Source: Verrucomicrobiota bacterium (lineage in GTDB: Bacteria; Verrucomicrobiota; Verrucomicrobiia; Opitutales; Opitutaceae). From it: a stretch of 58,293 nucleotides of DNA. Within the stretch, counting starts at the first letter, position 1, and each line of letters starts with the position of its first letter. Made by a program: the position numbers and the translations under genes. Location of the stretch: positions 1-58,293 of the forward strand of contig JAEZUE010000052.1 in NCBI GenBank assembly GCA_023443455.1, given 5' to 3'. Below, piece after piece: positions 18,941 through 28,138 of the stretch. The notes beneath the pieces are model-generated. The model worked only from the letters and a program-made list of their open reading frames with translations, had not been told where the DNA came from and did not search any database.

Positions 18941-18977
18941 TCGAAGGTACCCGCGATCCCCCCGGGCCCGAACGCCC

Positions 18978-19020
18978 AAAAAACCCACCGCGAGCCTCGC
19001 TCCGGTGGGTTTTCGCTTTT
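18978..19020 (+). terminator. rho-independent terminator
   Basis: AACCCACCG-(loop)-CGGTGGGTT followed by TTCGCTTTT, 40 bp after the PEP-CTERM stop; an A-run precedes the stem. Confidence 0.8.
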
Positions 19021-19057
19021 CCCCGCGCCCGACAAACCTACGCTCCGCCCCTTTCCC

Positions 19058-19381
19058 ATGCACACACCCGTCGACATTCAGCTCATCGGCAACGAGATCG
19101 CCATCCGGTGGAGCGATGGCGTGGAAAGCTACTTCGGCGGCGAGTTCCTCCGTGCGGCGTCTCCAAGCGCCGAAAACATGGGCGAGCGCGACGTGCTCGG
19201 CCGCCAGATCGGCGGCGACCCGCGCACCTCGTTTCCCGGCGTCACCGTGCTGCGCTGGACCCGCATCGGCAACTATGCCCTCTGCTTCGAGTTCAGCGAC
19301 GGCCATCGCACCGGCCTCTACTCCTACGAATACCTGCGCCGCCTCCACGACAACCCAGACCAGTCACCCAAGAATCTCTGA
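19058..19381 (+). CDS. DUF971 domain protein
   Basis: 107 residues. IAIRWSDGVESYFGGEFLR followed by SFPGVTVLRWTRIGNYALCFEFSDGH and GLYSYEYLRRL matches the DUF971 family, also found as the N-terminal domain of gamma-butyrobetaine hydroxylase. Stand-alone versions are of uncertain function and often sit near iron-sulfur or housekeeping genes. It is followed 4 bp later by hisI, so the two are probably one transcript. Confidence 0.8.
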   Translation: MHTPVDIQLIGNEIAIRWSDGVESYFGGEFLRAASPSAENMGERDVLGRQIGGDPRTSFPGVTVLRWTRIGNYALCFEFSDGHRTGLYSYEYLRRLHDNPDQSPKNL

Positions 19382-19385
19382 TACC

Positions 19386-19832
19386 ATGAGCACGTTCGTC
19401 CCGTTCCCCGCCCGCACCAACACCGCCGAGATCGAACTCGGCCAAACCCTCCAGCCGAAGTTCGACGCCGACGGCCTCATCCCCTGCATCGCGCAGGATG
19501 TGCACTCCGGCGAGGTCGTGATGTTCGCGTTCATGAACGCCGAGTCGCTCGCCCACACCCTCGCCACCGGCAAGGCCACCTACTGGAGCCGCTCCCGCAA
19601 GAAGCTGTGGCTGAAGGGCGAGGAGTCCGGCAACGTGCAGCTCGTCAAGGAACTGCGCACCGACTGCGACCAGGACGTGCTCCTCATCAAGGTCGAGCAG
19701 GCCGGCGTGGGCGCCGCCTGCCACAACGGCTACGAGTCCTGCTTCTACCGCCGCCTCGCCGACAAGCAGACCTTCGCCCTCGAGTTCCTCGGCCAGCCGA
19801 AATTCGACCCGAAGCTCGTCTACAAGAAATAA
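19386..19832 (+). CDS. hisI: phosphoribosyl-AMP cyclohydrolase
   Basis: 148 residues. Opens the adenine ring of phosphoribosyl-AMP in histidine biosynthesis; cytoplasmic, Zn/Mg dependent. DGLIPCIAQDVHSGEVVMFAFMN, TYWSRSRKKLWLKGEESGN and DCDQDVLLIKVEQ cover the conserved core. The metal-site cysteines are present in DCDQD and in AACHNGYESCFYR. No HisE domain is fused. No other his genes are nearby. The start at 19386 lies 4 bp after the DUF971 stop. Confidence 0.93.
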   Translation: MSTFVPFPARTNTAEIELGQTLQPKFDADGLIPCIAQDVHSGEVVMFAFMNAESLAHTLATGKATYWSRSRKKLWLKGEESGNVQLVKELRTDCDQDVLLIKVEQAGVGAACHNGYESCFYRRLADKQTFALEFLGQPKFDPKLVYKK

Positions 19833-19870
19833 GGACAAATCGCCAACGCTGGCGCTCCCCTCCCTCCTCC

Positions 19871-19898
19871 GGGCCGGTCTCCGACCGGCCCTTTTTCT
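19871..19898 (+). terminator. rho-independent terminator after hisI
   Basis: GGGCCGGT-(ctccg)-ACCGGCCC followed by TTTTTCTT, 38 bp after the hisI stop. Confidence 0.85.
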
Positions 19899-20056
19899 TG
19901 CCCGCCCCGCGCCGTGGCCCAGCCCACATGCTTCATTTGGCAACTGAGGCCTTGAGGGGCCTTGGGCTCAGGTGAAAATCCGATCAATCCCGACCGGCGA
20001 CACCACCGCGTGGATTCTTCGCCTGACAGCCCACGGCTTCCTTTCGCACGTTTGCC

Positions 20057-21568
20057 GTGATGGCTCGGCCCCACACGACTACATCCCCCACTCGACGCAC
20101 CGCCTGCCGCTTGGCGAAGGCGTGCCTGTTCGGCGCGGCGCTGATCGCGGCCTCCCCCGGCACGGCTGCGGGGACGGAAGCCATCACCGTCACAGTGAGC
20201 TCCTACGTCCGCACGACGCCTTCCAACCCGGAGGGGCGCTTCAAGGGCCTCGGCGTCAACGTGGTCGGCCTGAATCCGGGCGACTGGTACGAGCAGACTC
20301 CGGCCGCGCTGCGGCGGCGTTGCGCCGAGCTGTTCTGGAAAGACCTCGACCTCGCCGTGATGCGGTTCTGGGGCGCCAACGGCATGGGCATCGACCACAT
20401 CTACACCGCCGAGGAGATCTACAAAGAGACCCATCGCTACCTCGAGGACGTGCGCAAGGTGCAGGCGCGGCCACCGCTCATGATCTACGATCCGCACTCC
20501 GGCTGGTCCTCGCAGGACCCCAACCAGAGCTGGAGCAGCGCGATGACCGAAGCGAAGCTGCGTGCCTACATCGTCCGGCATGCCGACGTGATGGAGGATC
20601 TCTTCGAGAACTACGGCTGGCGGATGGACTACGTCGAGATCACGAACGAACCCGAGGTCTATCTGGCCGAAGGCGGCTGGAGCAACCCGGCGCTCCGGAA
20701 CAAGGCGCTCGTGATGACCCGCCTCTGGCGGGAGGAGCTCGACCGGCGCGGTTTCCACTCGGTCAAGGTGCTGGCGGCCTCGCGGGCCAACGTGGACGCC
20801 GACGCCTTGCCCACGATCGCGGCCTTCAAGAACGACCCGGCGGCGTTGGCCGCGTGGGGCGGGTATTCATTTCATTCCTATGGCGCCAGCATGACCCGGC
20901 AGATCGCCGATGCGCTCGTGGGCCCGGGACTCGATCTGGAGGTGGTCCAGACCGAGTCGGGGCCGCCGCAGCAGATCGGGATCGCCCGCATGATCAGCGA
21001 CATCAACCTCGGGACCGGACTCTGGCTCTGGTTCCAGGCGTACTCCTGGGATGGCGGCGTCGGGGACGTGCAGCCCGACTTCGACGGCGTGCGCCTCGCC
21101 GGCTTCGTCCACAAGGGGACGGCGCAGATGGACATCGCCCTGTATCCCAAGTTCTACTTCTTCCGCGAGGTCGCCCGCTCGCTCCCGATCGGCTCCCGCG
21201 TGCATCGCTGCGGCAGCGACAAGCCGGGCTGGCCCGACATGGAGTTTCCCGTGGGGCAACAGTCGCCGCTGGCGGCGACCGCGGCGGAGCGACCCGACGG
21301 CCGCTGGAGCCTGCTGGCCATCAACGCCACCGACGACAAGAGCTACTACAACCACCCCTATCCGGCCACCGTCCTCAACGTCACGTTCTCCCTCCCGCAC
21401 CTGGCCGCGGCCGGCGACCAGCCCTTCCGCGCGCGCCTGATCCGGCCCGACAAGACGGAGCTCGATCTGCCGCCGCTGACCCTGCGCGACGGCCGGCTCA
21501 CCGTGACCGGCCTGCAACCCGGGGAACTGATCACACTGCACTCGACCAATGTCCTCCCGAAGCCCTAG
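20057..21568 (+). CDS. secreted glycoside hydrolase-like protein (clan GH-A type)
   Basis: 503 residues from GTG 20057 (an ATG follows directly at 20060). An N-terminal Arg/hydrophobic segment ending in SPGTAAG is a likely signal peptide. YVEITNEPEVYL carries the N-E-P acid/base motif of clan GH-A barrels, and LEVVQTESGPP supplies the second glutamate expected for the nucleophile. FHSYGAS and LWLWFQAYSWDG add barrel motifs. The last about 120 residues form a beta-rich domain, as in GH30/GH39-like enzymes. Substrate unknown. The next gene overlaps by 20 bp, so the two exported proteins are probably coupled. Confidence 0.7.
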   Translation: MMARPHTTTSPTRRTACRLAKACLFGAALIAASPGTAAGTEAITVTVSSYVRTTPSNPEGRFKGLGVNVVGLNPGDWYEQTPAALRRRCAELFWKDLDLAVMRFWGANGMGIDHIYTAEEIYKETHRYLEDVRKVQARPPLMIYDPHSGWSSQDPNQSWSSAMTEAKLRAYIVRHADVMEDLFENYGWRMDYVEITNEPEVYLAEGGWSNPALRNKALVMTRLWREELDRRGFHSVKVLAASRANVDADALPTIAAFKNDPAALAAWGGYSFHSYGASMTRQIADALVGPGLDLEVVQTESGPPQQIGIARMISDINLGTGLWLWFQAYSWDGGVGDVQPDFDGVRLAGFVHKGTAQMDIALYPKFYFFREVARSLPIGSRVHRCGSDKPGWPDMEFPVGQQSPLAATAAERPDGRWSLLAINATDDKSYYNHPYPATVLNVTFSLPHLAAAGDQPFRARLIRPDKTELDLPPLTLRDGRLTVTGLQPGELITLHSTNVLPKP

Positions 21569-23096
21569 CCGCCGCGCTCTCGGCCGGACCCTCGCCGCCG
21601 CCCTCGCGGTCGGCGTTGCGACGGTCTGTCACATCTCTTCGGCGACAGCCACGACGCCGCCCAACCTGACCGGCGGTGAATGGGTCGGCGTCGGCGCGCC
21701 GCGTTTTACTGCCGACGGGGCCACCTATCCGGCCCTCGCGCTCGCGCACGACGGCACGCCCTTCGTCGCCTACTCCGACGGGGGCCTCGGCGGGAAGATC
21801 TCGGTGCGCAAGCTCGCCGGCTCGGACTGGGTGTCGGTTGGCGCAGATGGTTTCTCCGCCGGGCTCGCCGAGTATGTGAACCTGGTCTTCGCGCCGAACG
21901 GCACGCCACACGTCGCCTTCCTCGATTGGGCGAACGGCGCGAAGGCGACCGTGATGCAGTTCGACGGTTCGCAGTGGCGCGCCGTGGGTTCCCCTGGCCT
22001 CACGAACGCGCGCGCGGAGCAGGTGCGTCTCGCCTTCGCGCCGGACGGTACGCCCTATCTCGCCTACCGGAGTTGGAAGAAACCGACGGTGCAGAAGTTC
22101 AACGGGACGAGCTGGACCGTGGTGGGCAACCCCGAGTTCGCCGGCACGGGCGTCGAAGTCGACGGACTCAGCCTCGCCATCGGGCCCACCGGCGTGCCCT
22201 ATGTCGCCTTCGCGGCGGAAGCGAACCGCTATCGCGCCACGGTGATGAAGCTCGACGGTTCAACCTGGCGCACTCTCGGCGCCGCCGGCTTCTCGCCGCA
22301 GAGCGGGGCGGTCGACCCCAGCCTCGTCTTCGCAACCGACGGCACCCTCCACGTGGCCTTCGGGAGTTCGTTCGGAAGTCCGGCCGTGATGAAGTTCGCC
22401 GGCGGGCAATGGGTGGCGGTGGGGACGGCGAACTATCCGGCCCAGGGCGCCTTCAAGACCAGCCTCGCGTTCGCGGCCGATGGCACACCGCACGTCGCGT
22501 TCGTCAATTGGTACCAGCAGATCGCGGCGACGGTGATGCGGAACGACGGCGCCGTGTGGGCGCCTGTTGGTGACGCGGGCCTGTCGGCCGACCGCGCCGA
22601 CGAGACTCGACTGGTGTTCGGGCCCGACGGCACGCCGTACGTCGCCTATGTCGATCGCTTCGGCGAATTGGCGAAGGTGACCGTGCAGAAGCTGGTGCCA
22701 CCGACGACGTTTGCACGCTGGGCGAACGCGCACTTCTCCGCCGCGGATCTGGCCCGGCCCGCTGTCAGCGGGCCGCTCGCCGATCCTGACGGCGCAGGTG
22801 TATCGAATTTGTTGCGCTTCGCCTGCGGCCTGCCGGCTCGCGGCCCGGCGGCGGTGCCTCCGGTGAGCCTGACCACCGTGACCGAAGGCGGCGTGCCGTA
22901 CCCGGCGCTACGCTTCAGCCGGCGCAGCGTCGCGCCCGGTTTGCGCTACACCGTCCAGGCGAGCACCGACCTCGTGACATGGACCGACGTCTCCACTTGG
23001 ACCGCAGATCCATCCACGGAGGTGACCGCCCGCGACGCCGTGGCGCTCGGCTCCAGCCCGCGGCGTTTTCTGCGCCTTCAAGTGGTGTTGCCCTGA
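21549..23096 (+). CDS. secreted beta-propeller-like repeat protein
   Basis: 515 residues with a signal peptide ending near SSATA. About seven repeats of roughly 46-50 residues run from 40 to 390. Each has W.xVG..GFS, then L.FAPDGTP.VAF and a TVMKFDGS-like strand, suggesting a seven-bladed propeller. Near the C-terminus FARWANAHFSAADLARP and ADPDGAGVSNLLRFACG form a verrucomicrobial signature often seen before C-terminal sorting or beta-sandwich modules. The last 90 residues (LRFSRRSVAPGLRYTVQAS) look like a small beta-domain. Function unknown; perhaps ligand binding alongside the overlapping hydrolase. Confidence 0.65.
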   Translation: MSSRSPSRRALGRTLAAALAVGVATVCHISSATATTPPNLTGGEWVGVGAPRFTADGATYPALALAHDGTPFVAYSDGGLGGKISVRKLAGSDWVSVGADGFSAGLAEYVNLVFAPNGTPHVAFLDWANGAKATVMQFDGSQWRAVGSPGLTNARAEQVRLAFAPDGTPYLAYRSWKKPTVQKFNGTSWTVVGNPEFAGTGVEVDGLSLAIGPTGVPYVAFAAEANRYRATVMKLDGSTWRTLGAAGFSPQSGAVDPSLVFATDGTLHVAFGSSFGSPAVMKFAGGQWVAVGTANYPAQGAFKTSLAFAADGTPHVAFVNWYQQIAATVMRNDGAVWAPVGDAGLSADRADETRLVFGPDGTPYVAYVDRFGELAKVTVQKLVPPTTFARWANAHFSAADLARPAVSGPLADPDGAGVSNLLRFACGLPARGPAAVPPVSLTTVTEGGVPYPALRFSRRSVAPGLRYTVQASTDLVTWTDVSTWTADPSTEVTARDAVALGSSPRRFLRLQVVLP

Positions 23097-23224
23097 GGCC
23101 GATCCCCAGTGCGGGCGGCCGGCGGCAGGCCGCCCGAGCATGGCCACGGCGGAGGCACGGAGCAGCTCGTAACTAAAGACTGGTGGCAACAGGCGCCGGC
23201 GCCGCGCCGTTAAAAGACACCACC

Positions 23225-24013
23225 CTACTTCGCACCGGGCGTGAGCCCGCGCTCACTGGCCTGCGCGAAGGCGATGAACGCCGCCACCTCGCTCGCCCCC
23301 GCGATCTCCGTGGCAAGGATACGCTCCAGCGCCTGCGTGCGGTTCAGCCCCTCGCGGAAGAAAATGCGGAAAAGCGTCTTCACGTGGTCCATCTGCTCCT
23401 CGGTGAACCCGGCCCGCTCGAGCCCGACCTTGTTGAACGCCCGCACCACCGCCGGACTGCCCTCGACGATCATGAAGGGAGGGACATCCTGCGAGATCCG
23501 GCTCATGCCGCCGATCATCGCCCGGTCGCCGATGCGGCAGAACTGGTGCACGGCCGACAGCCCCCCCATGACCACATGGCTGCCCATGACCACATGGCCG
23601 GCCAACGTGGCGTTGTTGCTCATGACCACGTCGTCGCCCACCACGCAATCGTGCGCGACATGGGTGTAGGCGAGAAAGGTGTTGTCCGAACCGATCCGCG
23701 TGAAATCGCCGTCGTAGGTGGCCGCATGCACCGTGCAGAACTCGCGGAACACGTTGCGATCCCCAACCCGGGTACCCGGATTGCCGCCCTTGTATTTGAG
23801 ATCCTGTGTCTTCAGCCCGACACAGGCGAAGGGGAAGACCTCGTTGCCGCTCCCCAACGTGGTGTTGCCCTCGACCACCGCGTGATGGTGAAGCACGGTG
23901 CCGGCACCGAGCACGACGCCGGGGCCGACAAATGCGTACGGACCGACCACGACATCGGCGCCAAGCTGGGCCGAGGGATCGACGATCGCTGAGGGATGGA
24001 TCTGGGAGGGCAT
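23225..24013 (-). CDS. lpxA: acyl-ACP--UDP-N-acetylglucosamine O-acyltransferase
   Basis: 262 residues, first enzyme of lipid A synthesis: transfers 3-hydroxyacyl from ACP to UDP-GlcNAc. Hexapeptide repeats (IHPSAIVDPSAQLGADVVVG, VVLGAGTVLHHHAVVEGNT) build a left-handed helix. HVAHDCVVGDDVVMSNNATL contains the catalytic histidine region (AHDC) and HVVMGGLSAVHQFCRIG is the LpxA signature. The C-terminal helical part is present and the length is normal. It lies downstream of lpxC-fabZ on the same strand (63 bp), the usual lipid A cluster order. The leader lacks a clear Shine-Dalgarno sequence. Confidence 0.95.
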   Translation of the reverse strand: MPSQIHPSAIVDPSAQLGADVVVGPYAFVGPGVVLGAGTVLHHHAVVEGNTTLGSGNEVFPFACVGLKTQDLKYKGGNPGTRVGDRNVFREFCTVHAATYDGDFTRIGSDNTFLAYTHVAHDCVVGDDVVMSNNATLAGHVVMGSHVVMGGLSAVHQFCRIGDRAMIGGMSRISQDVPPFMIVEGSPAVVRAFNKVGLERAGFTEEQMDHVKTLFRIFFREGLNRTQALERILATEIAGASEVAAFIAFAQASERGLTPGAK

Positions 24014-24076
24014 CGGAACAGGTGGGGAGGGAAACGATGCGTACGCCGACGGCCAGGCCGCCGGCGACGGACAAGC

Positions 24077-25411
24077 TCAATCGACCTCGCTGTTGTCGAC
24101 CAGGGCGAACATCAGCTCGGCCGACGACACCGGCTGGCCGTCGACGGTGCACGTCGCCTCGGCGGTGCAGATCTTGTTGCCGCGGTTCTTCGTCATCTTG
24201 ACCTTGATCAGGATCTGGTCGCCCGGCCGCACGGCCTTGCGGAACTTGACCTTGTCGCAGCTCATGAAGAGCGCGGTCTTGCCCTCCGCCGAAACGCGAC
24301 GCAGCAGCAGGATGCCGGCCGCCTGGGCCATCGCCTCGATCTGCAGCACGCCGGGCATCACCGGGTTGCCGGGATAGTGCCCCTGGAAGAACGGCTCGTT
24401 GACCGACACGTTCTTGAGCGCCACCAACTCGTCCGCCTCCGACATCTCGACCACGCGATCGAGCATCACGAACGGGTAGCGGTGCGGCACCATATCGAGG
24501 ATACGGCGGATATCGAGGGCGGTCTCGGTCTCGAGGATGACCTTGCTGGTCGCCTTCTCCGACTTCGGCCGCCCCTTCTTCTGCTCCTGCATCCGATCGA
24601 AGAGAATCTTCGTCAGCTCCGAGTTGATCGCATGGCCGGGGCGGATCGCGATGATGTGCGCCTTCAGCGGACGGCCCAGCAGCATCACGTCGCCGATGAT
24701 GTCGAGAATCTTGTGACGGACGAACTCGTCCTTGAAGCGCAGGGGCTCCTTCGAGATGACCTTGTCGCCCCGGATCACCACGGCGCAGTCGAGGCTGCCG
24801 CCGCGGATTTTGCCCATTTTGAGCAGTTCCTCGATATCCTCGTAGATCGTGAACGTGCGGGCGGCCGCGACCTGGGCGGTGAAAATGTCGGGGTCGATCG
24901 CGAGCGAAAGATGCTGGGTATGGATCCCACGATCGTCGGCCGAGGTGCAGGTGATCTTCAGCTGGTCGCAGGGCAACGCGATGATCGACGAACTTCCGCG
25001 GCTGACCGACACCGGCTGGTCGAGCACGAAGTATTCGCGTTCGGCGTCCTGCTCCACCGGCTCGCCCTCGAGGATCAGGTTCACGAACGGCCGGGCCGAG
25101 CCGTCGCAGATCGGAGGCTCCTGGCCGTCCATCTCGATGAGGACATTGTCGATGCCGCAACCGTGGAGGGCGCTGAGCACATGCTCGACCGTGTGGACTT
25201 TCGCGTGACCGTTGGCGATGGTCGTGCTGCGCACCAGATCCACGATGGCATCGACGGCGGGCCGGATCTCGGGCTGACCGTGGAGATCGACGCGTTTGAA
25301 CACGATGCCGTGGTTGACGGGCGCAGGCTTCAGGGTGAGGCGAACCATATCGCCGGTGTGTAAACCGGCTCCTTTGGTGGAGACCTCGCGCAGCAGGGTG
25401 CGTTGTTTCAT
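24077..25411 (-). CDS. lpxC/fabZ: bifunctional UDP-3-O-acyl-GlcNAc deacetylase / 3-hydroxyacyl-ACP dehydratase
   Basis: 444 residues. The N-terminal about 285 are LpxC, the zinc deacetylase of lipid A synthesis: GAGLHTG, HTVEHVLSALHGCGIDN (zinc histidine), EPPICDGSA, and KILDIIGDVMLLGRP (zinc H/D region in RHKILDIIGD). The C-terminal about 150 are FabZ: PHRYPFVMLDRV with the catalytic His, and GHYPGNPVMPGVLQIEAMAQ with the catalytic Glu. The fusion is known in Bacteroidetes, Chlorobi and Verrucomicrobia and joins lipid A with fatty-acid elongation. Start ATG 25411 chosen because MKQRTLLREV matches LpxC N-termini. Confidence 0.95.
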   Translation of the reverse strand: MKQRTLLREVSTKGAGLHTGDMVRLTLKPAPVNHGIVFKRVDLHGQPEIRPAVDAIVDLVRSTTIANGHAKVHTVEHVLSALHGCGIDNVLIEMDGQEPPICDGSARPFVNLILEGEPVEQDAEREYFVLDQPVSVSRGSSSIIALPCDQLKITCTSADDRGIHTQHLSLAIDPDIFTAQVAAARTFTIYEDIEELLKMGKIRGGSLDCAVVIRGDKVISKEPLRFKDEFVRHKILDIIGDVMLLGRPLKAHIIAIRPGHAINSELTKILFDRMQEQKKGRPKSEKATSKVILETETALDIRRILDMVPHRYPFVMLDRVVEMSEADELVALKNVSVNEPFFQGHYPGNPVMPGVLQIEAMAQAAGILLLRRVSAEGKTALFMSCDKVKFRKAVRPGDQILIKVKMTKNRGNKICTAEATCTVDGQPVSSAELMFALVDNSEVD

Positions 25412-25589
25412 CAAGAAAGCGCCCGAGTCTCCCGTCGGACCGGCCTCTGGCAAGTTATTTGGCAGGCGCCCCGCCCTCCCCGCGAGGGACGCCCTCCCCG
25501 TCGCCGCACGCCTCTCCGCCACCGCCGCACGCGATGCCACGCCATCCCGCACCGCCACGGCCTCCCCCGAGCCACATCCCGCAACAAGA

Positions 25590-25623
25590 ACCGTATAAGT
25601 TCACGACCGTGAACCTAAACGGC
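25590..25623. repeat. palindrome, ACCGTATAAGTTCACG family, copy 1
   Basis: Left arm CCGTATAAGTTCACG, centre AC, right arm CGTGAACCTAAACGG (13 of 15 pairs). Same family as 25679-25712, 89 bp away in the same orientation. It lies in the spacer upstream of lpxC-fabZ and of the phasin-like gene. Confidence 0.75.
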
Positions 25624-25678
25624 CGGCGTCCGCCCGCCCCGCTGCGCCAGCCCGAGCCCCCCCTTCCACGCCACCGGA

Positions 25679-25712
25679 ACCGTATAAGTTCACGGTCGTG
25701 AACTTATACGGT
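25679..25712. repeat. palindrome, ACCGTATAAGTTCACG family, copy 2
   Basis: ACCGTATAAGTTCACG, centre GT, then the exact reverse complement: a perfect 16+2+16 palindrome. It could be an operator between the divergent lpxC-fabZ and phasin-like genes or a mobile palindrome; no T-tract, so not a terminator. Confidence 0.8.
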
Positions 25713-25797
25713 CAAAGGCGCCGAGCGCGCCAGGCTCGCCGCAGTCACCCGAATTGCATTTGCAGCGCCTCCGAGCGGGCCCTACCTTGCCGCCGCC

Positions 25798-26115
25798 ATG
25801 ATCGATCTCATCAAGAAAACCGTTCTCGCCGGCATCGGGGCCACTGTCGTGACCAAGGAAAAGATCGAGGCCACCCTCCAGGACCTCGTCAAACAGGGCA
25901 AAGTTTCCACCGACGAAGCCAGAAGCCTCGCCTCCAAGCTCGCCGAAGAAGGCCGCAAGGAGTGGGAAAGCACCAGCGAGGATCTGGCCGAGCGTATCCG
26001 CGCGCTGCTCGCCAAGGCCGACTTCGCCAACAAGGCCGAGGTCGCCCAACTCGAACGCCGCATCCAGCTGCTCGAGGAAAAGGTCGAAGCGACCTTCAAG
26101 CTGCCGACCAACTGA
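25798..26115 (+). CDS. phasin-like small helical protein
   Basis: 105 residues, predicted mostly alpha-helical with a C-terminal heptad-like segment (VAQLERRIQLLEEKVEATF). MIDLIKKTVLAGIGATVVTKEKIEATLQ resembles the N-termini of PhaI/PhaF-type polyhydroxyalkanoate granule proteins, where KTVLAGIGA is followed by KGKxS-EEAR-like text; here QGKVSTDEARSLASKL. No granule synthase is in the window, so the role may be a general coiled-coil scaffold. It stands alone, divergent from lpxC-fabZ. Confidence 0.6.
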   Translation: MIDLIKKTVLAGIGATVVTKEKIEATLQDLVKQGKVSTDEARSLASKLAEEGRKEWESTSEDLAERIRALLAKADFANKAEVAQLERRIQLLEEKVEATFKLPTN

Positions 26116-26240
26116 GTCGGTTCGCCGCACCCGCGCCGCCGTCGCCCTGACTCCGGCGCGGCGTTTGTCTGCGGGGGCCGGCACGCAGTGTCCCCTGGGC
26201 CAGACATCAGTGGTCAAGATTAGGTCCAGTCCTCGGGCGT

Positions 26241-26265
26241 TTTCCGTTCCGAGTTTCGAGTTCCT
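26241..26265 (+). repeat. word array TTCCGAGTTTCGAGTTCC
   Basis: Three units of a CGAGTTYC-type word, 45 bp upstream of the ubiB-like start. The same word family is longer at 28083-28138. Confidence 0.5.
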
Positions 26266-26309
26266 CACGGCCGAGCTTCCGGCCTCCCCGTTCCGGTTTT
26301 CCCTTCTCC

Positions 26310-27962
26310 ATGTCCCCTTTCGACTTCGTGACCAACGCCGTGCGCGCCAAGGAGATCGCGGCGGTCTTCGCGCGCCACGGTTTCGCCGAAGTCATCCAGC
26401 AGATCAACCCGCCGCCGGGTTTTCTGCACCGCATCATCCCGCAGCCGAAGAAACGCAGCGTCTGGCAACGCCTGCGCATGGCCGCCGAGGAGCTCGGCCC
26501 GATCTTCGTCAAATCCGGCCAACTGCTCAGCATGCGGCCCGATGTCATCCCCGAACACCTCGTCCTCGAGCTGCGCAAATTGCAGGACCGGGTCAAGCCG
26601 CTGCCGTTTTCCGAGATGCGGGCCGTGCTCGTCGAGGAGCTCGAGGCCGAGCCCGAAACGGTCTTCTCCGAGTTCGACGAAACACCCGTCGCCTGCGCCT
26701 CTCTCGCCCAAGTGTATCGGGCCCGCCTCCGCGCCGACGGAAAGCTCGTCGCCGTCAAGATCCAGAAGCCGCACCTGCGCAAGATGGTCGACTCCGACCT
26801 CGACCTCATCTCGTTCTTCGCCACCCAGCTCCACCACCGCGTCGCCGCGTTCACCCCGTACAATCTCCCCGCCGTGGTCGCCGAGATGCGCGTGGCGTTC
26901 GCCCGGGAACTGGATTTCCGGCACGAGTCGCAGAATATCCGTTACTTCAACGCCACCAACCCGTTCGCGAAGACCGTCTACGCCCCCGCCGTGCACGAAG
27001 ACTACACGGGCGAACGCGTGCTGGTGATGGACTTCATCGAGGGCATCCGGCTCGACAAGGTCGAGCTGCCGCCCGACCAGGCCCGCCGCCTCGCCCACGA
27101 CGGCGCCCGCTCGCTCTTCCACCAGATCCTCGTCGGCGGGTTCTTCCACGCCGATCCGCACGCGGGCAACCTGCTCGTCACCCCCGACGGCCGCCTCTGC
27201 GCCCTCGACTGGGGCCAGGTCGGCCAACTCACCCGTCGCATGCGGCACTTCCTCTCGGAGCTCTTCGAAGCCGCCGCCGCCCTCGATGCCGAACGCATCG
27301 TCGCCGCCGCCTCCGTGCTCGCCGCGCCGCATCGCCGCCCCGATTTCCGCGCGATGGAGAAGGAGGTCACGTTCGCCCTGCGTGAGAATCTCAACTACGC
27401 CATCGGCCACCAGCAGATCGGCCGCGTCATCCTTTCCCTGCTCAACATCTTCGGCCGTCACGGCATCAACATCACGCAGGACTACTGCCTCATGGCCAAG
27501 GCCGTGCTTTCGATCGAGGAGGCCGCCGGCGCGCTCGATCCCGAGTTCGACCTGCGCCGCTCCGCCGAACCGATCCTGCGCGACATCAACCGCGAACGGT
27601 TCAGCCCCCGCGTGCTCGCCTCGCAGTTCCGCCGCGGCATGGCCAGCGCGATCACCCGGCTCGGCGATCTGCCCCTCGACATCCACCGCCTCGCCCAACG
27701 CATCAGCCAGGACGACCTCACGATCAACTTCCAACACCGCGGCCTCGAGGAACTCGACGACGCCATCAACAAGGCCAGCAGCCGCCTCACGCTCGCGATC
27801 ATCGTCGGTGCGCTCGTCGTCGGTTCCTCGTTGATCATCCACGCCAAGACCCAGCCGCAGATCCTCGGTTTCTCGGTGCTCGGTCTCACTGGCTACCTGC
27901 TCTCGATGTTGATCGGTCTCTGGATCGTCTGGGACATCTTCCGCCACGGACGACACAAGTAG
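26310..27962 (+). CDS. ABC1/UbiB-family atypical kinase
   Basis: 550 residues. ELGPIFVKSGQLLSMRPDVIP is the KxGQ motif unique to UbiB/ADCK proteins. CASLAQVYRARL is the Ala-rich nucleotide loop (A-S-L-A-Q), followed by VAVKIQKP with the catalytic lysine. GFFHADPHAGNLLV and ALDWGQVG are the catalytic and metal loops. The C-terminus has two membrane spans (LTLAIIVGALVVG and LLSMLIGLWIVWDIF). Homologues support ubiquinone or other isoprenoid lipid pathways at the inner membrane. No ubi or men genes are adjacent. The leader is C/T-rich with no Shine-Dalgarno sequence. Confidence 0.92.
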   Translation: MSPFDFVTNAVRAKEIAAVFARHGFAEVIQQINPPPGFLHRIIPQPKKRSVWQRLRMAAEELGPIFVKSGQLLSMRPDVIPEHLVLELRKLQDRVKPLPFSEMRAVLVEELEAEPETVFSEFDETPVACASLAQVYRARLRADGKLVAVKIQKPHLRKMVDSDLDLISFFATQLHHRVAAFTPYNLPAVVAEMRVAFARELDFRHESQNIRYFNATNPFAKTVYAPAVHEDYTGERVLVMDFIEGIRLDKVELPPDQARRLAHDGARSLFHQILVGGFFHADPHAGNLLVTPDGRLCALDWGQVGQLTRRMRHFLSELFEAAAALDAERIVAAASVLAAPHRRPDFRAMEKEVTFALRENLNYAIGHQQIGRVILSLLNIFGRHGINITQDYCLMAKAVLSIEEAAGALDPEFDLRRSAEPILRDINRERFSPRVLASQFRRGMASAITRLGDLPLDIHRLAQRISQDDLTINFQHRGLEELDDAINKASSRLTLAIIVGALVVGSSLIIHAKTQPQILGFSVLGLTGYLLSMLIGLWIVWDIFRHGRHK

Positions 27963-28082
27963 ACGGCAGCTCCCCGGCCGTTGCGCGCGGGGCCCGGCCT
28001 CCGGTGTTTCGTCCCGCTCCGCTCCTCGGGGCGGCCCGCCATCGCCGGACCAGGGCGGGCGACCACGCCGAGTTCCCCCGCT

Positions 28083-28138
28083 CCGAATTTCGAGTTCCCC
28101 GTTTCGAGTTCCGAGTTCCGCGTTTCGAGTTCCCCGTC
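28083..28138 (+). repeat. word array of TTTCGAGTTCC type
   Basis: GAATTTCGAGTTCCCCG, TTTCGAGTTCCGAGTTCCG and TTTCGAGTTCCCCG in succession: about seven copies of a 7/8-base word. Lies in the 330-bp gap before the beta-CASP gene; otherwise I see only G+C-rich unassigned sequence in that gap. Confidence 0.65.
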
